From: Micromonospora craniellae | GTDB lineage: Bacteria; Actinomycetota; Actinomycetes; Mycobacteriales; Micromonosporaceae | Length of the DNA stretch: 64,000 bases | Assembly: GCF_014764405.1 (NCBI RefSeq) | Contig: NZ_CP061725.1 | Location: 6,262,001-6,326,000, forward strand | Reading direction: 5' to 3' | In this document: piece by piece, positions 32,788 to 41,313 of the stretch | Position numbering within the stretch: position 1 is the stretch's first letter | Layout: the number at the start of each line of letters is the position of its first letter | Translations under genes and position numbers: made by a program | Notes under the pieces: model-generated | The model's input: the letters and a program-made list of their open reading frames with translations, nothing else | What the model was told of the DNA's origin: nothing | Databases searched by the model: none

Positions 32788-33435
32788 TCAGCGGGCCGCG
32801 ACGCTCCGGTTGAGCTGCCCGGCCGACTCCTCGCCGAGCGCCACCCGCACCAGCGCCGAGGCGAACCGGCCGAAATCGTCGGCGTCGACCAGTCCGGCCA
32901 GCCGGTCCGGGGCGGCCGGCAGCCCGAGCCGCTTGGCGCCGGCGACCGCCCGACGGTCGGCGTACGGGCGTAGATCCGGCCAGACGCACTGCACCTCGCG
33001 CAGGAAGATGTCCGCCCCGGTGGGACCGACGCCGGGAAACTTGGTGAGCAGCCGCCGCAGCGCCGTCCGGTCGCCGCCCGCCTCCCGGTGCAGCCGCCGC
33101 AGGTCACCGTGCCACCGGTCCAGGCACAGCCGGGCACCGGTGCCGAGCATCGTCGCGGTCCGTTCGTCGTAGCGGCGGTAGTGGCCCCGTCCCAGCGCGT
33201 CGACGCGCTGCTGCCAGCGCGCCGCCTCCATCGCCTGCGGGGTGCGGTACCCGGCCGCGAACAGCTCCCGGGCCGCCGCCACCGCCACGCCGGCCCGGAT
33301 CCGGGTGCTCAGCAGCGTGACGAGCACCAGCAGCTGGTACAGCGGCGCGGGCCGGTCGGCGAGCGTGATCCCCGCCTCCTCGGCGTACGTGCGGCGGGTG
33401 AGCAGGGCCCGTGCCAGCTCGCGTTGATCGCCCAT
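32788..33435 (-). CDS. HhH-GPD (endonuclease III-like) protein
   Basis: The 215-residue protein has the helix-hairpin-helix motif LLTKFPGVGPTGADIFL near residue 132, followed by the conserved Asp region of HhH-GPD glycosylases. N-terminal helices (LLVLVTLLSTRIRAGVAVAAARELF) match the same fold. The C-terminal [4Fe-4S] cysteines of endonuclease III are missing, and the lysine usually needed for lyase activity is not obvious. It may be a monofunctional glycosylase or an inactive relative. ATG 33435 is chosen; a longer in-frame start at 33540 adds a Pro/Arg-rich, unconvincing extension. Confidence 0.7.
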   Translation of the reverse strand: MGDQRELARALLTRRTYAEEAGITLADRPAPLYQLLVLVTLLSTRIRAGVAVAAARELFAAGYRTPQAMEAARWQQRVDALGRGHYRRYDERTATMLGTGARLCLDRWHGDLRRLHREAGGDRTALRRLLTKFPGVGPTGADIFLREVQCVWPDLRPYADRRAVAGAKRLGLPAAPDRLAGLVDADDFGRFASALVRVALGEESAGQLNRSVAAR

Positions 33436-33541
33436 CTGGCCGGAGTACCCGTTGTGGCCTGGACTAGCCCCGCGCACCGCCCGGGCACGGAATGCGGCGG
33501 GCGGCGACGGGTATGCGGGCGGCGAGGGAAGGGAGCGCACC

Positions 33542-33607
33542 GTGACGAACCCGCGGTACGGCCCGACCGAGCAGCCGGTCGCCGACGACGACAGCGACCG
33601 GCGCTGA
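33542..33607 (+). CDS. Possible 21-residue ORF
   Basis: GTG at 33542 follows a gaagggagcg site and encodes a short acidic peptide ending DDDSDRR. It could be a true small protein or the N-terminal remnant of a deleted gene. No homologue is known to me. Confidence 0.3.
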   Translation: MTNPRYGPTEQPVADDDSDRR

Positions 33608-33613
33608 CCAGCG

Positions 33614-34084
33614 CTACCGGTGTTCTGACGGCCGCAGCCGGTTCCAGGTGGCTGCGGCCGTCACCCCGTACACGAGGTGCGGGACGAGGTCGGCGAGCCA
33701 GTCGACGCGTCGCCAGGTGCGGGGGTCGGTGACGCCGAGCAGCGTCAACGACCCGTCGGAGAGGGTCATCGCGCCGCCGCCGAGCAGCGCGGCCGAACGC
33801 AGCATCGGCTGCCGCCGGCCCCGGGTCAGCGCGGCGAACCCGACGGCGGCGGCCACACCGAGCCCGTAGCCCATCAGCGCGCCGAGCCCGAAGCGCCGGT
33901 TGGCCGCCTGCGGCGGCGCGCCCAGGTCCAGGTGGGCCACGTCGGCCATCTTCCCGGCGCTCTCCTGCGGGGTCTGGCTGGCCGCGCGGGCCCGCACCAC
34001 GATGTCCAGGTAGGTCACCGTGTTCAGGGCCAGAGTGCCCACCGCCCCGGCGATGAGCCCGTCGGCCAGGTGCCCACCCCTCAC
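33614..34084 (-). CDS. Membrane protein of unknown function
   Basis: The 156-residue protein has hydrophobic segments near residues 8-30, 68-88, 95-110 and 130-150 and a conserved-looking TYLDIVVRARAASQTP loop. GTG 34084 overlaps the stop of the upstream small gene (GTGA). A strong inverted repeat at 33628-33662 lies in its last codons and could serve as a terminator. Confidence 0.7.
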   Translation of the reverse strand: MRGGHLADGLIAGAVGTLALNTVTYLDIVVRARAASQTPQESAGKMADVAHLDLGAPPQAANRRFGLGALMGYGLGVAAAVGFAALTRGRRQPMLRSAALLGGGAMTLSDGSLTLLGVTDPRTWRRVDWLADLVPHLVYGVTAAATWNRLRPSEHR

Positions 34085-34296
34085 TTCTTCGGGTCGCCCG
34101 GTTCGCGGTTGCCCTTGGGGCCGTAGGTGCGGTCGCCCCGCACGACGCCGCGCTGTCCCCGATCCTCCTGCAGGATCCGGTTGGCGGTCTCGTCGGCCTT
34201 CTGGTCCGAGGTGTGCCGGCCCGAGTCGTCGATGGCGTTGCGGATGCGGGCGCGCTGCTTGTCGTAGGCGTTGCTACCCGGACGAGGTCCTGGCAT
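34081..34296 (-). CDS. Small hydrophilic protein of unknown function
   Basis: The 71-residue charged protein (MPGPRPGSNAYDKQRARIRN, ending EPGDPKK) is probably helical then disordered. ATG 34296 follows AGAGGAGA. It is coupled to the membrane protein downstream. Function is unknown; I recall similar small proteins in actinobacteria near stress genes. Confidence 0.65.
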   Translation of the reverse strand: MPGPRPGSNAYDKQRARIRNAIDDSGRHTSDQKADETANRILQEDRGQRGVVRGDRTYGPKGNREPGDPKK

Positions 34297-34336
34297 CGCG
34301 GTCTCCTCTGGTCGTCGCGGTGACGGACGCGCCCGT

Positions 34337-35239
34337 CTACCCGCCTGGACCGCCGCCAACCCCCGGCGCGCGGACCACCGCGACCGGGCAGTGGCTGTGG
34401 CGCAGCGCCGACTGGCTCACCGAGCCGCGCAGCAGGCCCTGGACCTCGCCGCGACCGGCGCCGCCGACCACCAGCAGCTGCGCCCGGCGGGAGGCGTCGG
34501 TGAGCACCGTGCCGGCGCGTCCGCGTACCGACTCGCGGGTGACCGGCACCTCCGGGTACCGCTCGGCCAGCCCGGCGAGCGCCTCGGCGAGCAGCCGGTC
34601 CTCCTCGGCGCGCAGTTCGGACTCGTCGTACACCAGCGGCTGCATGTCGCCGGGTCCGCTGGAGGCCGGGTGCCGGTAGGCGTGTGTCGCGACGACGGAC
34701 GTGCCGCGCAGGGCGGCGGTGCGGACGGCGAACTCGATCGCGTGCCGGGACGTCTCGGAGCCGTCCACGCCGACCACGACGGGCCCGTCGACGTGCGCCG
34801 TGCCACGGGCCACCAGCACCGGGCAGCCGGCCGACGCGGCCACCTTCACCGTGACCGAGCCCACCACCAGGGCACCGAGACCGCCCAGGCCCTGATGGCC
34901 GAGGACGATCATCGCGGCGGTGGGCGCCGCGTCGATCAGCGCCGCGGCGGCCTCGCCGTCGACGATCTCGCCGGTGACCCGCAGCCCGGGTGCGACCGTG
35001 GCGGCCTCGTCGACCGCGGCGGCGACCACCTGTTCGGCCTGCTCCCGCAGGCCGTTGCCGGGCCGGTCGTCGGTGACCGCGCTGATCGGCGTGTGCAGCA
35101 GCGGCCAGATGAAGGCGTGCCGCACCCGCAGGGGCAGCTCCTGTCGGGCCGCCTCGGTGGCGGCGAGCCGGATCGCGGCGCGGGCCGGCTCGGAGCCGTC
35201 CACACCGACCACCACCGCCGCGCCGTTGATCGGGTCCAC
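34337..35239 (-). CDS. Universal stress protein, tandem UspA domains
   Basis: The 300-residue protein has two UspA domains. Each begins with VVVGVDGSEPAR or VVVGVDGSETSR, the strand-1/helix-1 signature. Each has the ATP-binding glycine motif: GHQGLGGLGALVVGSVTVKV in the first, GGAGRGEVQGLLRGSVSQSAL in the second. Such tandem proteins are induced by stationary phase, hypoxia or stress. GTG 35239 has a gggaag site six bases before it. Confidence 0.92.
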   Translation of the reverse strand: MDPINGAAVVVGVDGSEPARAAIRLAATEAARQELPLRVRHAFIWPLLHTPISAVTDDRPGNGLREQAEQVVAAAVDEAATVAPGLRVTGEIVDGEAAAALIDAAPTAAMIVLGHQGLGGLGALVVGSVTVKVAASAGCPVLVARGTAHVDGPVVVGVDGSETSRHAIEFAVRTAALRGTSVVATHAYRHPASSGPGDMQPLVYDESELRAEEDRLLAEALAGLAERYPEVPVTRESVRGRAGTVLTDASRRAQLLVVGGAGRGEVQGLLRGSVSQSALRHSHCPVAVVRAPGVGGGPGG

Positions 35240-35367
35240 GGTCACCTTCCCGCTGCCGGTCGTCGTCGGGGCCAGTATCGCGGCCGTCGGGGGCCCGGCG
35301 GGGCGATACCGCGCAGCGGCGCCGGGTCGGTACGCTGACGGCGACTGCCCGGGAGGGAGCGTCGTCG

Positions 35368-35760
35368 ATGGTGGAGCCCGACCAGCCGAGCACCGCACGG
35401 ATGATCGATTTCTGGCTCGGCGGGGAGCACCACTACCCGGTCGACGTGGCGGCGGCCCACACCTTCCTCGACGTCGAGACGCGCGTCCGGACCCTCGACG
35501 AGCTCTACACGGCGGTGGCGCCGGGCAGCCAGTTGGCGATCGACTTCGACACCGAGGAACTCGCCGGCCACCCGCAGGCGCTGGCCATGATGGGCCCGGC
35601 GTTCCGGATGCGGGCGCCGGCGGCGTTCGGGCCGCTGCTGGGTCGGTGGACGCCGACGGCGGAGGGCATCGTGCCGGTGACCCTCTGGCGGCCGGATGGG
35701 CTGCCAGAGGCGGTGCCGGACGCCTTTCACGGCGCGGTGGCGGTGCGGTCGGCCGGGTGA
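35368..35760 (+). pseudogene. Truncated SAM-dependent methyltransferase (DUF574-like)
   Basis: The N-terminal ~30 residues match the start of the SAM-binding DUF574 family (STARMIDFWLGGEHHYPVD). The C-terminal ~50 match its end (PAAFGPLLGRWTPTAEGIVPVTLWRPDG). The central methyltransferase core, about half of the usual ~270 residues, is missing, and the frame is kept. A GGGAGGGAG site precedes the ATG. A functional enzyme is unlikely. Confidence 0.65.
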
Positions 35761-35822
35761 CCATGGGTCGAACCGCCTCCGTATGATTCTTGCCCCAGAG
35801 CAAGTATTTTCGGAGGAGCGAC

Positions 35823-36998
35823 ATGCCGGATGCGCCCACGGGGGTTTCGCGCGCCCTGCGCGAGGCTCCGCCCGATCGTGTGGTCGAGGCCGCCGACCGG
35901 GCCATCCGGTCGGTCCTGGGGGCGTCGGGCACCGTCGTGTTCGTCGCCGACTACCGGATCAACGGCCTCTGGCCGGTGCTCGACTCGCGGCAGCCGGACG
36001 CCGCCGCCCATGCCCTCCAGGGCCCGCTGCAACGCTGCTTCAGCAGCCAGCAGCCGGTCCGGGCCGCCGCGACCGACGGCAGCTGCCAGCTCTACCTGCC
36101 GTTGTCGGTGTGGGGCGAGCGGCTCGGCGTGCTGATGGTGGAGATGCCCGAGGAACCGCCGGAGAGCGTGGTGCGCCGGGCCACGGACATCGCCGGTGAG
36201 GTCGCGCTGGCGCTGCACGCCGCGGACCGGGAGACCGACCGCTACCGGCGTGCGCGCCGGCAGGAGCGCCTGAGCATGGCCGCCGAGTTGCAGTGGGAAT
36301 TGCTGCCGGGGCGCAGCGTCAGTCACGGCTCGTTCCAGTTGGCCGGTCAGTTGGAGCCGGCGTACACGGTGGGCGGTGACCACTTCGACTGGTCGCTGGA
36401 CGACGGCCGGCTCACCGTCACCGTGCTCAACGGCGACGGCATCGGGCTGACCGCCGCCCTGCTGACCGCGGTGACGGTGAACGCGATGCGCAACGCCCGC
36501 CGGTCCGGCGGCGGCCTGGTGGAGCAGGCCGAACTGGCCTCCGACACGGTCTACTACCAGCATCGGGGCCACCGGCACGTGGCCACCGTCCTGCTTGAAC
36601 TCGACTGCGCCACGGGCCGGGCGCAGGCGGTGGACGCGGGGTCGCCGCACCTGTTGCGGCTCCGCGGCAGCACCGTGTCCCGCGTCCCGTTGGAACAGCA
36701 GCTGCCGTTGGGCATGTTCGCCGAGACCCGCTATGCGCTCCAGGAGTTCGACCTGGACCCGGGGGACCGGCTGTTCGTGGTCTCCGACGGGGTGTGGGGC
36801 GCGGATCCCAGTGGGCGCGAGACGTACGGTGAGCGGGCGATGGCGCGGGCGATGCGCGCCACGCGGTTGCAGCCGCCACCGGAGGCGGTTGGTACGGTGA
36901 TGCGCGAGTTGCAGGCATTCCACGCGGACGCCGACCTACGTGACGACGCCGTGGTGGTCTGCCTGGACTGGCAGGGTCCCGACGGCCGGGCGGACTGA
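35823..36998 (+). CDS. PP2C-type (RsbU-like) phosphatase with GAF-like domain
   Basis: The 391-residue protein has an N-terminal GAF-like region (residues ~15-140), a linker helix (RQERLSMAAELQWELLPGR, typical before SpoIIE/RsbU domains) and a PP2C-like phosphatase domain. The latter shows VGGDHFDW in place of the usual GGDxxD, VLNGDGIGLTAAL and DRLFVVSDGV. It would dephosphorylate an anti-sigma antagonist in a partner-switching pathway. GGAGGAGCGAC precedes ATG 35823. The USP nearby and the stress-type promoter at 21067 fit a stress-sigma network, but partners are not in the window. Confidence 0.85.
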   Translation: MPDAPTGVSRALREAPPDRVVEAADRAIRSVLGASGTVVFVADYRINGLWPVLDSRQPDAAAHALQGPLQRCFSSQQPVRAAATDGSCQLYLPLSVWGERLGVLMVEMPEEPPESVVRRATDIAGEVALALHAADRETDRYRRARRQERLSMAAELQWELLPGRSVSHGSFQLAGQLEPAYTVGGDHFDWSLDDGRLTVTVLNGDGIGLTAALLTAVTVNAMRNARRSGGGLVEQAELASDTVYYQHRGHRHVATVLLELDCATGRAQAVDAGSPHLLRLRGSTVSRVPLEQQLPLGMFAETRYALQEFDLDPGDRLFVVSDGVWGADPSGRETYGERAMARAMRATRLQPPPEAVGTVMRELQAFHADADLRDDAVVVCLDWQGPDGRAD

Positions 36999-37042
36999 CG
37001 GCCCTCGGGTGGTTCGAGCGGGACAATCGCAGGGGACATCGG

Positions 37043-37498
37043 GTGGAGCGACCGAATCTCGCCGCGGCGATCGACGCAGCCGCTGAGTCGTTGGTGGGCG
37101 TGCTCGACTCCGCCGTCGCCCGGCACCGGCTGGCGGTCTCGCCCACCCAGTTGCGGGTGTTGTCGCTGCTCAGCAGCCGGCCGGAGACCAACATCAACGG
37201 GCTGGCCGAGTTGCTGGACGTCGTACCCTCCTCGGCCAGCCGGCTCTGTGACCGGCTGGAGGCGATCGGCCTGGTGCGTCGGGAGGCCGACCCCCGGGAC
37301 CGGCGCGAGGTGCGCCTGACGCCCACCGCCGCGGCGGAGGTCCTGCTGGGGGAGGTGCGCTCGCGCCGGCACGACGCCGTGCGGGCGGTCCTGGAGCGGA
37401 TGCCGGCGCGGGTGCAGCAGGATCTGCTGTGTGCCCTGCTGGCCTTCGGCCAGGCGGCGACGGCCCAGCCGCCGGACTCCTCGGCGCGCAGCGCCTGA
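37043..37498 (+). CDS. MarR family transcriptional regulator
   Basis: The 151-residue winged-helix protein has LAELLDVVPSSASRLCDRLEAIGLVRRE as recognition helix and DPRDRREVRLTPTAAAE as wing. It lies 44 bp downstream of the phosphatase and may be co-transcribed with it. Ligand and targets are unknown. Confidence 0.85.
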   Translation: MERPNLAAAIDAAAESLVGVLDSAVARHRLAVSPTQLRVLSLLSSRPETNINGLAELLDVVPSSASRLCDRLEAIGLVRREADPRDRREVRLTPTAAAEVLLGEVRSRRHDAVRAVLERMPARVQQDLLCALLAFGQAATAQPPDSSARSA

Positions 37499-37508
37499 GC
37501 CCTCCGTC

Positions 37509-37545
37509 CACCATTTATCCTAGGATGCTCTAGTGGTGGTGACGG
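37509..37545. promoter_or_regulatory. ATCCTAGGATGC motif, copy 2
   Basis: ATCCTAGGAT (37517-37526) followed by GC, five bases and GGTGGTGACG, as at 21004. The interval 37499-37790 otherwise holds no gene and should contain the promoter of the conserved block. Confidence 0.4.
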
Positions 37546-37790
37546 CACTCACACCGCCGCCGGACACGCATCACCGACAGACAGCACGCGAGCGAGCCGA
37601 GGCGGGACGGCAGCCCGCTATAGTGGCAGCGCAACCGACCGACCTGTGATCACCAACGGTGGGCGGCGGGCCAGGGGAGATCCCGGAGATCGCACGGGGT
37701 GCCGGCGCCAGCCGGCTCGTATCAGCGCACACGGCGTTCCATGGCGGACCCAGGGGCCGACGTGGGGTCGCGTGCCGCGGAGGAGGTTCG

Positions 37791-38417
37791 GTGGCGCGTC
37801 GACCGGCTCGGGCAGAGCACCAGCAGCCCCCCGCGCAACGGTCCGACGGCCGGATCCTCACCCTGCCGAACCTGATCAGCTTCGTGCGACTGCTGGGTGT
37901 CCCGGTCTTCCTGTACCTGTTCCTGGTGGCCCGCGCCGACGTGGCCGCGATCGTGGTGTTGGCGGTCGGTGGCACCAGCGACTGGATGGACGGGTGGATC
38001 GCGCGGCGGCTGCGTCAGGTGAGTCGCCTGGGCGAGTTGCTCGACCCGCTCGCCGACCGGCTCTACATCCTCGCCACGCTGGTGGCGTTCACCGTGCGCG
38101 AGGTGGTGCCGTGGCAGTTCACCGCCGCGCTGCTGGCCCGGGAGCTGCTGCTGGCCGGTTCGTTGCTGGTGTTGCGCCGGCACGGCTACGGTCCGCCGCC
38201 GGTGCACTACGTCGGCAAGACGGCGACGTTTTTGCTGCTGACGGCCTTCCCGACCCTGCTGCTGGCCACCACGGTGCCGGTCGCGTCGGCGGTGGCCGGT
38301 GCGGTGGGCTGGGCGCTGGCCTGGTGGGGGCTGGTGCTCTACTGGGTGGCCGGGGCGCTCTATGTGATCCAGGCACGTGCGCTGGTCCGGGCGGTTGGTC
38401 GAGGAGAGACGGCATGA
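37791..38417 (+). CDS. CDP-alcohol phosphatidyltransferase (PgsA2-like)
   Basis: The 208-residue membrane protein has the family signature DGWIARRLRQVSRLGELLD (DGx2ARx8Gx3D, then Dx3D in DPLADRLY) and about five hydrophobic segments. It joins CDP-diacylglycerol to a polyol in phospholipid synthesis. Gene order (followed by DUF881, small basic protein, DUF881, gcvH) matches Mycobacterium tuberculosis Rv1822 (pgsA2) onwards. GTG 37791 follows AGGAGG. The stop overlaps a short coupling ORF (ATGA at 38414). Confidence 0.88.
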   Translation: MARRPARAEHQQPPAQRSDGRILTLPNLISFVRLLGVPVFLYLFLVARADVAAIVVLAVGGTSDWMDGWIARRLRQVSRLGELLDPLADRLYILATLVAFTVREVVPWQFTAALLARELLLAGSLLVLRRHGYGPPPVHYVGKTATFLLLTAFPTLLLATTVPVASAVAGAVGWALAWWGLVLYWVAGALYVIQARALVRAVGRGETA

Positions 38418-38476
38418 GCAGGCGCGGCGTGGTGATGCCTGGTGGCGGAACCGGGCGGGGCCAGGTGGCGGCATGA
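38414..38476 (+). CDS. Possible 20-residue coupling ORF
   Basis: ATG 38414 overlaps the previous stop (ATGA) and its own stop overlaps the next start (ATGA at 38473-38476). GAGGAGA precedes it. It may carry ribosomes from the phosphatidyltransferase gene to the DUF881 gene; a functional peptide is not claimed. Confidence 0.35.
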   Translation: MSRRGVVMPGGGTGRGQVAA

Positions 38477-39372
38477 GCGAGCGCAACCGGGGGTTCAGCC
38501 CGGACTTCCTCACCGAGTTGTTCCAGAATCCGCTGGATCCCGGGTACGCCGATGCTGCGGCGCGGCGGGCGAGGACCGGGAAGCCGGCGCGCCCGGGGTG
38601 GTCGGTGGGGCCGATCACGCTGGTGGTCGTGCTGCTGCTGGGTTTCCTGTGCGCGGTGGCGTACCGGCAGACGATGGCGGAGGAGCCGGGGCGCGCGCAG
38701 GCGCGGTCGGGGCTGGTCGAGCAGATCAAGCAGCGGCAGGGTGAGACGGATAACCTGTCCGTGCGGGCCGACCAGTTGCGCGAGGAGGTGAACCGGCAGC
38801 GGGAGGCGGCGCTGGGCGGTTCGCAGGCGGCGCGGCTGCGGGACCTGGAGGCGCGGGCGGGCCTGGGGCGGGTACGCGGTGACGGTGTGGTGGTGCGGTT
38901 GGCGGACGGGCCGGCCGGTGGGGAGTCGTTGAGCGGGGCGAAGGTCGGTCCGGCCCGGGTGCTCTACAGCGACTTGCAGGGGGTGGCCAACGACCTGTGG
39001 AGTGCCGGGGCGGAGGCGATCGCGATCAACGGGCAGCGGTTGACGGCGACGTCGACGATCCGGTCGGCTGGTGAGGCGATCCTGGTGGATTTCCGGCCGG
39101 TGACCGGGCCGTACGAGGTGTCGGCGATCGGACCGGGGTCGATGCGCAGGACGTACGAGGGCAGCCGGAGTGCGTTGACGATGCGTCGGGTGTCGCAGGA
39201 GAACGGGCTGTCGTTCGGGGTGCGGGACGAGGACGGGCTCACGTTGCCGGCGGCGCCGGAGCCGCGGCTACGCTACGCGGAGCCCGCGGTGAGTCCGAGC
39301 GTGTCGCCGTCGGGAGGTGACGAGTCGTCCGACTCGAGTACGTCACCCAGCCCTTCCGGAGGTGGTCGATGA
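38473..39372 (+). CDS. DUF881 family protein
   Basis: The 299-residue protein has a cytoplasmic N-tail, one transmembrane helix (ITLVVVLLLGFLCAVAY), a coiled coil (residues ~75-115) and the extracytoplasmic DUF881 domain (GDGVVVRLADGP, NDLWSAGAEAIAINGQRL, GPYEVSAIGP). The C-terminal tail is Ser/Pro-rich. It is the counterpart of Rv1823, in a conserved envelope/division-linked block of unknown mechanism. The small basic protein gene overlaps its stop (ATGATC, 39369). Confidence 0.88.
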   Translation: MSERNRGFSPDFLTELFQNPLDPGYADAAARRARTGKPARPGWSVGPITLVVVLLLGFLCAVAYRQTMAEEPGRAQARSGLVEQIKQRQGETDNLSVRADQLREEVNRQREAALGGSQAARLRDLEARAGLGRVRGDGVVVRLADGPAGGESLSGAKVGPARVLYSDLQGVANDLWSAGAEAIAINGQRLTATSTIRSAGEAILVDFRPVTGPYEVSAIGPGSMRRTYEGSRSALTMRRVSQENGLSFGVRDEDGLTLPAAPEPRLRYAEPAVSPSVSPSGGDESSDSSTSPSPSGGGR

Positions 39373-39701
39373 TCGCGGTGCTGGCTCTGCTGGCCGGTGT
39401 GGTGCTCGGGTTGTGGCTGGATCCGACAGTGCCGGCGGCGTTGCAGCCGTATCTGCCGATCGCGGTGGTGGCGGCGCTGGACGCGGTCTTCGGTGGCGTC
39501 CGGGCCAAGTTGGACCGGATCTTCGACGACAAGCAGTTCGTGGTGTCGTTCATCTCGAACGTGCTGGTGGCGGCGTTGATCGTGTATCTGGGTGACCAGT
39601 TGGGCGTGGGCGGTCAGTTGTCCACCGGTGTGGTGGTCGTGTTGGGGGTTCGGATCTTCGGCAATGTGGCGGCGATCCGCCGGCACCTGTTCCGGGCGTA
39701 G
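39369..39701 (+). CDS. Small basic membrane protein (DUF1290)
   Basis: The 110-residue protein has three hydrophobic helices and the family signature AALDAVFGGVRAKLDRIFDD. It is the Rv1824 (Sbp) counterpart and is always found with DUF881 proteins. ATG 39369 overlaps the preceding stop. Confidence 0.9.
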   Translation: MIAVLALLAGVVLGLWLDPTVPAALQPYLPIAVVAALDAVFGGVRAKLDRIFDDKQFVVSFISNVLVAALIVYLGDQLGVGGQLSTGVVVVLGVRIFGNVAAIRRHLFRA

Positions 39702-39710
39702 GTTGGTGTC

Positions 39711-40655
39711 GTGAGTGACGAGCACACCGAGACGGGTACGGGGTGGCCGCAGCCGGCGGGTCCGGCTCGGCCGGGTGGGCCGGCGGGGGAGCCGGATCCG
39801 CGTCCGGACGCGCCGGATCCCGACGAGCTGAGTCCGTTGGCGCCGCAGGGGCGGCCCGAGCCGGGTGACGACGAGTCGCCGGTCGAGCGGGACGAGCACG
39901 TCGAGCGGGACGAGTCGGCGGCCGGTGCGGGGTCGGCGGGCGCCGGCGGTTCGCTGGGGCGGCTCAGTTCGGCGGCGGTGATGATCGGCGTACTGCTGGT
40001 CTTGTTGGGTTTCACGCTGGCGGTGCAGTTGAAGACGACGTCGACGGATTCGTCGTTGGCGGCGGCGCGGCAGGAGGACCTGGTCCGGATCCTGTATGAC
40101 CTGGAGGCGCGGGAGATGCGCCTGCGGCAGGACATCACGACGTTGGAGGAGAGCCAGCGTCAGCTGCGTTCGGGTGAGCAGGGGCGCCAGGCGGCGTTGG
40201 AGGAGGCGACCCGGCGGGCGGACGAGTTGGGCATTCTGGCGGGCACGTTGCCGGCTCGGGGTCCGGGGTTGGCGGTGCGGTTCCAGGCGGGGCCGTCGAA
40301 GGCGATCTCGGCGAGTGGGGTGTTGGACGCGGTGCAGGAGTTGCGGGGGGCCGGTGCGGAGGCGATGCAGATCTCCGGTGGTGATCGTGCGTCGGTGCGG
40401 ATCGTGGCGTCGACGTTCTTCCTGGACGGGGAGAACGGGTCGTTGATCGTGGACGGGCGTCGGTTGACGGGTCCGTTCACGATCACGGTGATCGGGGATC
40501 CGTCGACGATGCGTACGGCGCTCAACATTCCTGGTGGGGTGGTGGCGTCGGTGGCGCGCGACGGCGGTAACGTGATCGTTGAGGATCGTGAGGCTGCCGA
40601 GGTTTCGGCGCTGCACGTGCCGAGCACGCTGGAACACGCCCGTCCGGTCTCGTGA
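39711..40655 (+). CDS. DUF881 family protein, second copy
   Basis: The 314-residue protein has a long acidic, Pro-rich cytoplasmic tail (~80 residues), one transmembrane helix (AAVMIGVLLVLLGFTLAV), a coiled coil (QEDLVRILYDLEAREMRLRQ region) and the DUF881 domain (ELRGAGAEAMQISGGDRASV, GPFTITVIGDP). It corresponds to Rv1825. TAGGTT lies six bases before GTG 39711, so it may also be transcribed separately as a leaderless mRNA. Confidence 0.88.
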   Translation: MSDEHTETGTGWPQPAGPARPGGPAGEPDPRPDAPDPDELSPLAPQGRPEPGDDESPVERDEHVERDESAAGAGSAGAGGSLGRLSSAAVMIGVLLVLLGFTLAVQLKTTSTDSSLAAARQEDLVRILYDLEAREMRLRQDITTLEESQRQLRSGEQGRQAALEEATRRADELGILAGTLPARGPGLAVRFQAGPSKAISASGVLDAVQELRGAGAEAMQISGGDRASVRIVASTFFLDGENGSLIVDGRRLTGPFTITVIGDPSTMRTALNIPGGVVASVARDGGNVIVEDREAAEVSALHVPSTLEHARPVS

Positions 40656-40713
40656 GGCCGGGTGGGGCCGGCACCGGTCGGTCCGGTGTCACCGATGGAT
40701 GAGGACGCTGCTG

Positions 40714-41094
40714 GTGATTCCTGAGGAACTGCGTTACACCGCTGAGCACGAGTGGGTGGTGGCCGTCGACGGCGGCGCCGTGCGGGTGGGCATCACCCAT
40801 TTCGCGCAGGACGCGTTGGGCGACATCGTGTATGTGCAGTTGCCGGAGTCCGGTGCGGTGGTGGCGGCCGGTGAGTCGTTGGGTGAGATCGAGTCGACCA
40901 AGAGCGTGTCGGAGATCTACGCCCCGGTGGGCGGTACGGTGTCGGCGCGCAACGAGGCGCTGGTCGACACGCCTGAGGTGATCAACACGGATCCGTACGG
41001 TGCGGGTTGGTTGGTGGAGATCTCTCCGGCGGATCCGGCGGCGGTGGAGGGCCTGCTGTCGGCGGATGCGTATCGCGAGTTGACCGAGAGCTGA
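40714..41094 (+). CDS. gcvH: Glycine cleavage system H protein
   Basis: The 126-residue lipoyl carrier has the lipoylation lysine in EIESTKSVSEIYAPV, and the usual start IPEELRYTAEHEWV. GTG 40714 gives the normal N-terminus; ATG 40699 in frame would add five residues. It carries the aminomethyl group between GcvP and GcvT. gcvP is at 44835; gcvT is not in the window. It is the Rv1826 counterpart. Confidence 0.93.
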   Translation: MIPEELRYTAEHEWVVAVDGGAVRVGITHFAQDALGDIVYVQLPESGAVVAAGESLGEIESTKSVSEIYAPVGGTVSARNEALVDTPEVINTDPYGAGWLVEISPADPAAVEGLLSADAYRELTES

Positions 41095-41313
41095 TCGGTT
41101 TCCCGGGCGGGCGGTGGGTGTGTGTGCCGCGCGTCCGGTTGCCCTGTTTTTCGGCGCTGGCTAGGCTCGCCCAGTCGACCGAGAACCCAATTAGTTGTGC
41201 GTCGCGGACAGCCTTTCCGGGCACGGAGAGCCAGCCGCCGGGTGGTGTGTAGCCCGGCGGCCAGACCCGCCGTCTCCTGACGCCGACCGAATCAGATCCG
41301 TGAGGTGGTCCCT

